Shown here: positions 1 through 5,788 of the stretch, piece by piece | How positions within the stretch are numbered: position 1 is the first letter of the stretch | How the letters are laid out: every line of letters begins with the position of its first letter | NCBI GenBank assembly: GCA_026416355.1 | Contig: JAOAFH010000127.1 | Span: forward strand, 1-9,309 | Reading direction: 5' to 3' | DNA from: Clostridiales bacterium | Lineage (GTDB): Bacteria; Bacillota; Clostridia; Clostridiales; Caloramatoraceae | Length of the DNA: 9,309 nucleotides | Notes under the pieces: generated by a model | What the model was told of the DNA's origin: nothing | The model's database searches: none | The model's input: the letters and a program-made list of their open reading frames with translations, nothing else | Made by a program: the position numbers and the translations under genes

Positions 1-375
1 TGATTTTTTCTTTAAGTTATATCTTTCGATTGTCTTGCTTATTATATTGCCTGATTTGCCATATAGAAAAGCATCGTTTACTGCCTTTTCTATATCATAG
101 TGTGCCTTAAGACTTTTGTAGTCAATTGAGTATGTTTTATCTCCATGAAACATCTCTATTTTTTTGTTATCAAATTTCTTATTAAATTTTTCCTCCAATA
201 ATGCCTTTGCTTCTTCCTTAGTCTTTCCACCAACATATTCATTGTTTATATATATACCTTCAAAAATCTTATCTGCAGCTTTAGTTGTATTATTTAAAAC
301 AGCTATGGCAGACATAATAAAAGATAGAACTAATAATGATAATAATATAATTGCTAATTTTACACTTTTCTTCAC
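1..375 (-). CDS. VanW/YoaR-like cell-wall-associated protein, N-terminal part (C-terminus outside the window)
   Basis: Translated from the window edge, this gives 125 residues with no stop, so the gene continues to the left. It begins at a GTG (373-375) preceded by a strong GGGAGGG-type ribosome binding site (about 381-388). Residues 5-25 are a hydrophobic anchor or signal segment (IILLSLLVLSFIMSAIAV). Then comes a segment of the type IYINNEYVGGKTKEEAKALL, followed by YSIDYKSLKAHYDIEKAV and FLYGKSGN. This pattern, a short strand then G-x-T-x-E-E-A and later YD-x-x-x-A-V...YG+, is typical of the putative peptidoglycan-binding domain (PG_binding_4) that precedes VanW domains in Firmicute surface proteins such as YoaR. 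The VanW domain itself would lie outside the window, so family membership is inferred. The likely site of action is the outer face of the membrane or the wall. It follows nth on the same strand after 86 bases that contain their own promoter-like sequence, so it may be transcribed separately. Confidence 0.72.
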   Translation of the reverse strand, partial: MKKSVKLAIILLSLLVLSFIMSAIAVLNNTTKAADKIFEGIYINNEYVGGKTKEEAKALLEEKFNKKFDNKKIEMFHGDKTYSIDYKSLKAHYDIEKAVNDAFLYGKSGNIISKTIERYNLKKKS

Positions 376-403
376 AGTATCCCTCCCTTAATTCAGCAAA
401 TTA

Positions 404-432
404 ATTATAACATTTATATAAAATATTTTGAA
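404..432 (-). promoter_or_regulatory. Probable sigma-A promoter of the VanW-like gene
   Basis: On the minus strand, TTCAAA (432-427) is followed after 17 bases by TATAAT (409-404). A TG one base upstream of the -10 gives an extended -10 element. It lies in the only gap between nth and the VanW-like start and leaves a leader of about 20 bases before the ribosome binding site. The -35 is imperfect. This was found by eye and there are no transcript data. Confidence 0.5.
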
Positions 433-461
433 GAAATTTATAATAAATGTAATAATAATTT

Positions 462-1097
462 TTATAGTTTTCTCTCATTATAATAATCACAATAATTATT
501 TATATTGCATTCTTCACATTTTGGCTTTCTTGCACTACATATATACCTTCCATGCCATATTAACATATGGTGCGCCCTTGACCACCATTCCTTTGGAATG
601 TTTTTCATTAGTTGCAGCTCTGTTTCATCAACATTATTAGATTTTGCAAGTCCAATTCTATTTGAGACTCGATATACATGGGTATCAACCGCAATTGCAT
701 CCTTGCCAAATGCATTTGACAAAACTACATTGGCTGTTTTTCTTCCAACCCCTGGTAGTTTTACAAGCTCCTCTAGAGTATCTGGAGCTATCCCATTATA
801 TTTTTCTAAAATAATTTTACTTGTCTCCTTTATATTTTTAGCCTTATTTTTATAAAATCCACATGTTTTTATATAATTCTCTAATTCTTCAATAGGAATT
901 TTTACAAAGTCCTCTGGTGTGTTATATTTTTTAAATAAAACCTCAGTAGCTTTATTGACGGTTATATCTGTTGTTTGGGCAGAAAGCATAGTTGCTATTA
1001 ATAGTTCAAATGGAGTTCTATAATTTAGAGCACAACCTAAATGTCCATATTTTTCATTTAGTAGTTCAATTATTTTATTCACTCTTGTTTTTTCCAT
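462..1097 (-). CDS. nth: Endonuclease III (DNA glycosylase / AP lyase)
   Basis: Bifunctional base-excision repair enzyme that removes oxidised pyrimidines and nicks the abasic site. I place the start at the ATG at 1097, giving 211 residues. The AGGTGA ribosome binding site (1108-1103) overlaps the upstream ATG at 1103 and GTG at 1106, which rules those out. With this start the numbering matches E. coli Nth: the helix-hairpin-helix LPGVGRKTANVVL carries Lys120, the catalytic lysine, and VDTHVYRVSNRIGL carries Asp138, the catalytic aspartate. The N-terminal part has the family motif LLIATMLSAQTTD (residues 32-44). The C-terminus holds the [4Fe-4S] ligands in C-x6-C-x2-C-x5-C spacing. Nothing is missing or truncated. 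It is transcribed divergently from queG and is followed on the same strand by the VanW-like gene; no functional link with either is evident. Confidence 0.97.
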   Translation of the reverse strand: MEKTRVNKIIELLNEKYGHLGCALNYRTPFELLIATMLSAQTTDITVNKATEVLFKKYNTPEDFVKIPIEELENYIKTCGFYKNKAKNIKETSKIILEKYNGIAPDTLEELVKLPGVGRKTANVVLSNAFGKDAIAVDTHVYRVSNRIGLAKSNNVDETELQLMKNIPKEWWSRAHHMLIWHGRYICSARKPKCEECNINNYCDYYNERKL

Positions 1098-1130
1098 AAA
1101 CATCACCTAAAATTAATTTTAGCTAATAAC

Positions 1131-1158
1131 ATTTTAACACAAGAAAATAATTTTTCAA
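1131..1158 (-). promoter_or_regulatory. Probable sigma-A promoter of nth
   Basis: Minus-strand TTGAAA (1158-1153), 16-base spacer, then TAAAAT (1136-1131) with TG one base upstream of the -10 (extended -10). It sits in the 79-base divergent gap between nth and queG, about 22 bases upstream of the nth ribosome binding site. I could not find an equally good plus-strand promoter for queG in the same gap; a TTAACA at 1134-1139 has no well-spaced -10. Confidence 0.5.
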
Positions 1159-1176
1159 TTTATTAATCAACCAAGG

Positions 1177-2190
1177 ATGGTGTTGGATTTGCAAATTAAA
1201 AGCAATATTATTAGTTTTGCCAATTCCATAGGAATTGAATACATTGGTTTTTGTTCTGCAAATTTTTCTAAGGATTTTATAAAACGTTTAGAGTATAGTA
1301 AACAAAATGGCTATAATTGCGAATTTCAAGAGCAAGATATTTTAAAAAGAGTAAATGTTTTTGATTGTATGGAAGATGCAAAAACTTTTATTTCTATTGC
1401 AATTCCATATAAAACATTAAATATAGATACTACTAAACCGTATTTTTCAAAGTCATCTTTAGGATTAGATTATCATATAGTAGTGAAAAAAAAGTTACAA
1501 ATTATTGAAAATTACATACAGGCTAATTTTAATGCCAAAACACTTTCTTTTGTAGACACAGGTGCTTTTCATGATAGAGAAATTGCATATATGTGTGGTA
1601 TTGGGTTTTACGGAAAAAACTCAACTATTATAACACCTAAATATGGTTCTTATGTTTTTCTTGGAGAAATACTTACAAACATATGTATTGAACCTGATTT
1701 ACCAATAAGTTCAATGTGTGGTGATTGTCAAATATGCATAAAAGCGTGCCCTTCAGGTGCTATAAAAGAACCATACTGTATTGATTCTAACACATGTTTA
1801 TCCTATATAACACAGAAAAAAGATGATTTATCAAAAGAAGAACAAAACAAAATTGGCCTTAGAATTTATGGATGTGATACGTGCCAAGATGTTTGCCCTT
1901 TTAACAAAAGTTCTAAAGAGTCTAATATACTAGACTTTTTACCACCAGATTGGAATATACATATTAATGAGGAAAGCTTTTTAAAAATGTCAAATAAGGT
2001 GTTTAATGAAACTTTTAAAAAAACATCATCAGGTTGGCGTGGTAAAAAAGTTCTTCAAAGAAATCTAATAATAGCTATGGGGAATTCTAAAAATAAAAAT
2101 TATATACCCCTACTTAAATCATTACCTTATAATGAATATCTAGACAAATATATTAATAATTCAATTAATAAATTGGAGGGATTAAAATGA
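1177..2190 (+). CDS. queG: Epoxyqueuosine reductase
   Basis: Cobalamin-dependent iron-sulfur enzyme that reduces epoxyqueuosine to queuosine at the wobble position of GUN-anticodon tRNAs, in the cytosol. Counted from ATG 1177, it has the N-terminal QueG domain with VDTGAFHDREIAY (about 126-138; the VD-T-G aspartate lies in the region tied to catalysis) and GIGFYGKNS. Two [4Fe-4S] clusters follow: Cys181, 184, 187 and 191 (C-x2-C-x2-C-x3-C-P), Cys207 in CLSYITQ, and Cys233, 236 and 240 (C-x2-C-x3-C-P). All eight cysteines are present. The tail holds GWRGKKVLQRN and an IAMGN segment, about one HEAT-like repeat. At 337 residues it is somewhat shorter than Bacillus QueG (about 386), mainly at the C-terminal repeats. 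The start is unsure: AAGG abuts ATG 1177 with no spacing, whereas the in-frame TTG at 1189 is about 8 bases from the GG of AAGGATGGTG and fits better. The stop overlaps the next start (ATGA). Confidence 0.95.
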   Translation: MVLDLQIKSNIISFANSIGIEYIGFCSANFSKDFIKRLEYSKQNGYNCEFQEQDILKRVNVFDCMEDAKTFISIAIPYKTLNIDTTKPYFSKSSLGLDYHIVVKKKLQIIENYIQANFNAKTLSFVDTGAFHDREIAYMCGIGFYGKNSTIITPKYGSYVFLGEILTNICIEPDLPISSMCGDCQICIKACPSGAIKEPYCIDSNTCLSYITQKKDDLSKEEQNKIGLRIYGCDTCQDVCPFNKSSKESNILDFLPPDWNIHINEESFLKMSNKVFNETFKKTSSGWRGKKVLQRNLIIAMGNSKNKNYIPLLKSLPYNEYLDKYINNSINKLEGLK

Positions 2191-2531
2191 AAAAAGGCTT
2201 TTTATCCAAAATACTCCTTAATGGAGTTGCCATCTATCTAACTGCTTCTTTTGTAAAGGGTGTAGAAATACGTGACTTTTTAACAGCAATTGTTGCTGCA
2301 CTTATATTAGGTATTGTAAATGCATTAATAAGACCAATTCTTCTACTATTCTCTCTACCAATAAATCTTATGACTCTAGGTCTGTTTACATTTGTAATAA
2401 ACGGAATAATGCTTTTAATTGTTGCTTCAATAACAAAGGGATTCTTTATTGCTAGTCTTCCTGCTGCAATTATTGCATCAATAATAATTACAGTTGTAAG
2501 TTCTATTTTAAGCTTCTTGTTTTTGGAATAA
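2187..2531 (+). CDS. Small integral membrane protein, YvlD / phage holin 4-2 (PF04020-like) family
   Basis: A 114-residue, very hydrophobic protein with about four membrane segments (roughly residues 9-23, 31-51, 56-80 and 86-112). The pattern is the YvlD type: ALILGIVNALIRPILLLF followed by LPINLMTLGLFTFVINGIML, with the conserved N-A-L-I-R-P and the L-P-x-N-x-x-T-L-G-L-F-x-x-x-x-N. Despite the Pfam name holin, members are normally chromosomal proteins of unclear role, and I see no phage genes here. The start is firm: GGAGGG at 2175-2180, then the ATG of an ATGA overlap with the queG stop, so translation is probably coupled to queG. Function is unknown; a membrane or envelope role is only an inference from hydrophobicity. 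Confidence 0.85.
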   Translation: MKKGFLSKILLNGVAIYLTASFVKGVEIRDFLTAIVAALILGIVNALIRPILLLFSLPINLMTLGLFTFVINGIMLLIVASITKGFFIASLPAAIIASIIITVVSSILSFLFLE

Positions 2532-2589
2532 ATTTAATTTAAAGATTAAGATTTAACTATTTTCCTATAAAAAGTAAAGGAGAATCTTT

Positions 2590-2871
2590 ATGATAGTAGG
2601 TTATGCAACAATTACACTTAGGCTTTATTCACCTGGTTCACTAAAGGAAAAAAGACATATAATAAAAAGTCTTATTAGTAGAATTAGAAACAATTTTAAT
2701 GTTTCTGTTGCCGAAATAGATTTAAATGATAAGTGGCAACTAGCCGAAATTGGTGTTGCCACTTTATCAAACGATAAAAAGATTGTTGACAGTCAAATTA
2801 ATTCTGTCATTGGTTTAATTGAAAATGATACTAGAGTTGAAATTGTAAATGTGACTGTTAATACTATATAA
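2590..2871 (+). CDS. DUF503 (YlxP-like) protein
   Basis: A 93-residue protein matching the DUF503/YlxP family along its length: start MIVGYATITLRLYSPGSLKEKR, with the family hallmark S-L-K-E-K-R-x-x-I-K-S-L, then V-A-E-I-D-x-x-D-x-W-Q-x-A-E-I-G-V-A, and a C-terminal segment E-N-D-T-R-V-E-I-V-N-V. The start is supported by AAAGGAGA (2576-2583), 6 bases before the ATG. YlxP in Bacillus lies in the nusA-infB-rbfA cluster and has been linked to ribosome maturation; its biochemical role is not settled. Here it instead follows queG and the YvlD-like gene after 58 bases with no evident terminator, so it is probably the last gene of that operon. Its stop overlaps the stop of cysE, which comes from the other strand. 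Confidence 0.88.
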   Translation: MIVGYATITLRLYSPGSLKEKRHIIKSLISRIRNNFNVSVAEIDLNDKWQLAEIGVATLSNDKKIVDSQINSVIGLIENDTRVEIVNVTVNTI

Positions 2872-3415
2872 CATAGTCATTTAAAAATACAATATTGCCT
2901 TCTTTATTTCTAACAATCTTTGCAGGTATTCCAACAACTGTTACGTTATCTGGCACATCCTTTAAAACAACAGCATTTGCCCCAACCTTAACGTTATCTC
3001 CAACATTTATTGGACCTAATATTTTTGCACCTGCACCTATTACTACATTATTACCTATGGTTGGGTGCCTTTTTCCTTTATCTTTTCCAGTTCCACCCAA
3101 CGTTACACCATGATATATTGTAACATTATCTCCAACTTCTGCTGTTTCCCCTATTACTACACCCATTCCATGGTCTATAAATAATCCTTTACCTATTTTT
3201 GCACCAGGGTGTATTTCTATTCCTGTAAGACTTCGTGCAATTTGTGAAATAACCCTTGCAAGTACAAATAAACGCATTTTATATAAAACGTGAGTAAATC
3301 TATAAATTAAAACTGCATGAAGACCTGGGTAGCACAGAAAAACTTCTAGCATATTTTTTGCAGCAGGATCCTTTTCCATTATATTTTTAGCTTCTCTATA
3401 CAATGTTCTAAACAT
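2864..3415 (-). CDS. cysE: Serine O-acetyltransferase
   Basis: Transfers acetyl from acetyl-CoA to L-serine to make O-acetylserine, the acceptor used by CysK. The ATG at 3415 follows GGGAG with 7 bases spacing and gives 183 residues, the short (EpsC-type) form that lacks the longer helical N-terminus of E. coli CysE. A longer reading frame to 3460 would overlap cysK and has no support. Visible features are the helical motif FLCYPGLHAVLIYRFTH (26-42), then a left-handed beta helix of hexapeptide repeats with IEIHPGAKIG (66-75), the active-site FIDHGMGVVIGETA (79-92), and GVTLGGTGKDKGKRHPTIG. His82 corresponds to the catalytic histidine of the family. The C-terminus ends in ...LNDYVI; a terminal Ile is what inserts into the CysK active site in cysteine synthase complexes. 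It starts 4 bases after the cysK stop, so the two are co-translated under the T-box. Confidence 0.96.
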   Translation of the reverse strand: MFRTLYREAKNIMEKDPAAKNMLEVFLCYPGLHAVLIYRFTHVLYKMRLFVLARVISQIARSLTGIEIHPGAKIGKGLFIDHGMGVVIGETAEVGDNVTIYHGVTLGGTGKDKGKRHPTIGNNVVIGAGAKILGPINVGDNVKVGANAVVLKDVPDNVTVVGIPAKIVRNKEGNIVFLNDYVI

Positions 3416-3419
3416 AAAA

Positions 3420-4337
3420 TCACTCCCAATCAAATAATTCAGTTGATAAATATCTTTCACCTGTATCTGGTAGCAATACTACCACCCTTTTGCCTTTTCC
3501 GAGTTCCTTTGCTTTTTGTACAGCAGCATAAAGTGCCGCACCTGAAGATATTCCAACTAATATTCCTTCTTTTTTTGCTATTTCCCTTGCATATTCAAAT
3601 GCACTTTCATTAGACACCTTTATTATTTCATCTATAACTTCCATATTTAAAATCTTTGGTATAAATCCTGCACCAATTCCTTGTATTTTGTGTGGTCCTG
3701 GGTTTCCTCCAGATAAAACTGGTGATGCCTCTGGTTCCACTGCAACAATTTTTATTTCTTTATTTTCTTTTTTTAGTATTTCACCTACACCTGTAACTGT
3801 TCCTCCTGTACCAACACCTGCTACAAATGCATCTATTTTACCTTCAGTATCTTTTAATATTTCTAATGCAGTAGTTTTCATATGAATTATAGGATTATTT
3901 ATATTTTCAAACTGCATTGGCATAAAATACCCATTTTCATTTGCAAGTTCTGTGGCCTTCTCAACTGCTCCCTTCATTCCCTTAGCACCTTCAGTTAATA
4001 TAAGTTCTGCGCCATATGCCTTAAGTATTTTTCTTCTTTCAATACTCATTGTCTCTGGCATAACCAATATAAGTTTATATCCCTTTGCTGCTGATACCAT
4101 AGCAAGCCCTATTCCTGTATTGCCACTTGTTGGTTCAATAATTGTATCTCCTTCTTTTAAAAATCCTTCTTTCTCTGCTGATTCAATCATTGAAAGTGCT
4201 ATTCTATCCTTAACACTTCCCCCTGGATTGAAAAATTCAACCTTTGCATAAATTTCAGCACTATTTTCATCAACTATTTTATTTAATCTAACAAGTGGTG
4301 TTTTTCCTATTGTTTCATAAATGTTATTATAAAGCAT
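3420..4337 (-). CDS. cysK: Cysteine synthase A (O-acetylserine sulfhydrylase)
   Basis: PLP enzyme that joins O-acetylserine and sulfide to form L-cysteine. The start is the ATG at 4337 behind AGGAGGGG (4351-4344), giving 305 residues, normal for CysK. The longer open frame to 4388 begins inside the T-box terminator hairpin and cannot be the real start. Motifs in order: TIGKTPLVRLN (9-19), NPGGSVKDRIA (37-47) with the PLP lysine Lys43, EPTSGNTGIGLAM (68-80) binding substrate, H-x-x-T-T-x-x-E-I (152-160), the phosphate-binding glycine loop GVGTGGTVTG (174-183), GIGAGFIP, and GISSGAA near the C-terminus. All key residues are present. The Cys-type features (SGNTG, GAGFIP) favour CysK over cystathionine beta-synthase, though CysM-like specificity cannot be fully excluded from sequence alone. 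It is the first gene of the cysK-cysE operon and lies directly below the T-box leader. Confidence 0.96.
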   Translation of the reverse strand: MLYNNIYETIGKTPLVRLNKIVDENSAEIYAKVEFFNPGGSVKDRIALSMIESAEKEGFLKEGDTIIEPTSGNTGIGLAMVSAAKGYKLILVMPETMSIERRKILKAYGAELILTEGAKGMKGAVEKATELANENGYFMPMQFENINNPIIHMKTTALEILKDTEGKIDAFVAGVGTGGTVTGVGEILKKENKEIKIVAVEPEASPVLSGGNPGPHKIQGIGAGFIPKILNMEVIDEIIKVSNESAFEYAREIAKKEGILVGISSGAALYAAVQKAKELGKGKRVVVLLPDTGERYLSTELFDWE

Positions 4338-4367
4338 ATTACCCCTCCTGAATATTAATTTAAATAT

Positions 4368-4406
4368 AAAAAACCCTTTTGCCTCCATTACAGAGGCAGA
4401 AGGGTT
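4368..4406 (-). terminator. Intrinsic terminator of the T-box leader (attenuator)
   Basis: On the minus strand, AACCCTT (4406-4400) pairs with AAGGGTT (4378-4372) and GCCTC (4397-4393) with GAGGC (4385-4381), with one C/A mismatch between and a 7-base loop. A run of six T follows (4373-4368). It lies between the T-box sequence and the cysK ribosome binding site, as expected of an attenuator that stops transcription when the tRNA is charged. Confidence 0.9.
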
Positions 4407-4626
4407 ACTTCCGCGGTTCCACTCTGCTTGAGCTTAAAATAAGCTCATCTCAATCTTAGGCACTACCATGCCCTGCCTCTTTAACGGGAGAACCCGTATC
4501 AGTCTACTAATATTTCGACCTACCACTCCGAGGGGCACTTCAATTATACCTTACTTAGAGCTCTTTCAGCCTAGAAGCTCCTCTCTGTAAAGCTTAATAT
4601 AATTTACTTTCCCTCTTCACAGTGTT
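4368..4626 (-). promoter_or_regulatory. T-box riboswitch leader of cysK-cysE, probably tRNA-Cys responsive
   Basis: On the minus strand the leader shows the whole T-box plan. Stem I base: CACT (4624-4621) with AGTG (4527-4524), then GAGGG with CCCTC. AGTA (4608-4605) and GAA (4541-4539) form the loop-E side of the specifier loop. The distal part has AGAGAG (near 4586-4581) and CTGAAAG (4569-4563). After stem I come a hairpin ACGGG-TTCT-CCCGT (near 4497-4484), a stem GAGCTT/AAGCTC (stem III, near 4446-4430), the T-box core TGGAACCGCGG (4421-4411) and the terminator. The TGC codon (Cys) at 4537-4535 is the likely specifier given the downstream genes, although it is offset one base from GAA; the triplet directly after GAA is GTG (Val). 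Uncharged tRNA would stabilise the antiterminator and let cysK-cysE be transcribed. Confidence 0.95.
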
Positions 4627-4661
4627 TAATTCCTATTAAATTACTCTGATTTCTTATTTAT

Positions 4662-4690
4662 ATTATATGCATTTTCTTTCAAAAAATCAA
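4662..4690 (-). promoter_or_regulatory. Sigma-A promoter of the T-box/cysK-cysE transcript
   Basis: Minus-strand TTGATT (4690-4685), exactly 17 bases, then a perfect TATAAT (4667-4662). It lies 30 bases downstream of the sleB stop and about 38 bases before the stem I base, so the predicted transcript begins just before the T-box. No clear terminator separates sleB from it, so some readthrough from sleB into the leader is possible. Confidence 0.85.
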
Positions 4691-4719
4691 TAGACATTTT
4701 TAAATTTTTTTATGTATTT

Positions 4720-5382
4720 TTATTTGCAAAAAATATGCTTACCTATTACTTTAATTACAGGTCTTGATAATATCCATTTATTAGTCGTTTTTTCTGGGTT
4801 ATAGTAATATATTGCTCCTCCTGATGGATCCCATCCATTTAGAGCATCTACTGCTGCTTTTCTTGAGCTATCCACAACTGCTGCATTTATCTGTCCATCT
4901 GCAACAGCTGTAAATGCACCAGGTTGATAAACAACACCTGGTATGGTAGATGGGAAACGTGGGTCTCTTACTCTATTTAATACAACTCCACCTACTGCTA
5001 CCTGACCAATATATGGCTCACCTCTTGCCTCTCCATTTATTACTCTAGTCATCAAATCTAGATTTTGCGAGCCATTTCCACTTGATGAAGATGATGATGA
5101 AACATTTATTCCTAGTGCAGCTAATGTTTTTGGCCCTACTACACCATCTGCAATCAATCCATTTTTACTTTGAAAGTTTTTAACTGATAAATAGGTTTGG
5201 TAACCATATATCCCATCAACAGTTCCAGCGTAATATCCCCATCTTTTTAATCTAGTTTGTATTTCTTTTACAACATCTCCTCTTGAGCCATATTTATAAG
5301 TTTGGGCATTAACATTAGTAGTTATAAAATATGCAAAGTATGACATAAAAAGTACCCACGTAATAACGTATAATTTTTTCAA
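4720..5382 (-). CDS. sleB: Spore cortex-lytic enzyme SleB-type (peptidoglycan hydrolase)
   Basis: Hydrolase that degrades muramic-delta-lactam cortex peptidoglycan during spore germination; SleB is known as a lytic transglycosylase. I start it at TTG 5382, because the GGGAGGTGA ribosome binding site (5395-5387) covers the longer GTG start at 5397. That gives 220 residues. Order: basic start MKKLYV, signal peptide to about residue 26 (NVNA before QTYK), a PG_binding_1 domain (about 29-92: GSRGDVVKEIQTRLKRWGYY, G-x-V-D-G-x-Y-G, G-x-V-G-P-K-T), a serine linker (seven Ser, 95-101), then a Hydrolase_2 domain (108-220) with VINGEARGEP carrying the probable catalytic Glu118, GVVLNRV, and YYYNPEK. 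It is shorter than Bacillus SleB (about 305) but typical of clostridial forms. CwlJ is unlikely because of the signal peptide and binding domain. No ypeB lies next to it. I see no clear sporulation promoter upstream. Confidence 0.9.
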   Translation of the reverse strand: MKKLYVITWVLFMSYFAYFITTNVNAQTYKYGSRGDVVKEIQTRLKRWGYYAGTVDGIYGYQTYLSVKNFQSKNGLIADGVVGPKTLAALGINVSSSSSSSGNGSQNLDLMTRVINGEARGEPYIGQVAVGGVVLNRVRDPRFPSTIPGVVYQPGAFTAVADGQINAAVVDSSRKAAVDALNGWDPSGGAIYYYNPEKTTNKWILSRPVIKVIGKHIFCK

Positions 5383-5540
5383 ACTATCACCTCCCACTTT
5401 CTTTAATTTTTATTATTACCAAAAACATAAAAAAATTGTATCAAACTTACTTCTTACTCTAAAACAATCCTGGCTGTCGCACTATAATCTATAAAATTAG
5501 TCCCATAAAACAATTAAAGATGTATATAGATATAAACAGT

Positions 5541-5743
5541 AGAACCTCTTAGATTTTCTTTAGCTCATTTAATATAACTATCAATTAATGTACTAAATTA
5601 AAGCCCCATGAGTGGATTTTAAAAGGCATATTTCATTAGCTTTAGAAATTCTTAGCGTAATGAACTAATGCTAAAACAAATCCACCATGGGGCTAATTTA
5701 ATACTAATTTAAATTTTGTCTTATAGAAAATCTTAGAGGTTCT
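5541..5743. repeat. 203-base imperfect palindrome, MITE-like or long-hairpin element
   Basis: The gap 5383-5788 has no gene, and its middle folds back on itself almost end to end. Outer arms: AGAACCTCTTAGATTTTCT (5541-5559) is inversely repeated at 5725-5743, 18 of 19 matching. Second arms: 5591-5619 (with AAGCCCCATG, GTGGATTT) against 5678-5706 (AAATCCACCATGGGGCT), pairing with only small bulges. Inner arms: GCAT 5626-5629 with ATGC 5668-5671, and TTCATTA 5632-5638 with TAATGAA 5658-5664, leaving a 19-base loop. All three pairs share nearly the same centre (about 5642-5648). Such long inverted repeats with no coding capacity fit a miniature inverted-repeat transposable element; no target-site duplication is obvious. 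Alternatives are a structured RNA or a terminator for the gene ending at 5789. I do not recognise the family. The flanks 5396-5540 and 5744-5788 show nothing else. Confidence 0.75.
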
Positions 5744-5788
5744 TTATGAAATAAAACATCATAATTATGTAGGGCAGCCCCCACAATT

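Noticed and set aside
428..855. Plus-strand open frames opposite nth
   Set aside because: They are shadows of the well-supported nth frame, with no ribosome binding site and no recognisable protein.
2187..2531. Prophage remnant suggested by the holin-type family name
   Set aside because: The family is mostly chromosomal and there are no other phage genes; it is translationally coupled to queG.
3416..3460. N-terminal extension of cysE
   Set aside because: It overlaps the cysK coding end and lacks a ribosome binding site; the ATG at 3415 has GGGAG and gives the usual CysE N-terminus.
3688..4251. Plus-strand open frames opposite cysK
   Set aside because: They are low-complexity mirror translations of cysK codons with no start signals.
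4338..4388. N-terminal extension of cysK beginning with MEAKGF
   Set aside because: It starts in the loop of the T-box terminator and has no ribosome binding site. The ATG at 4337 has AGGAGGGG and gives the normal CysK length.
5771..5782. GGGCAGCCC palindrome downstream of the unknown gene as a terminator
   Set aside because: The stem is only 3-4 pairs with a 1-3 base loop and is not followed by a T-run on the minus strand.
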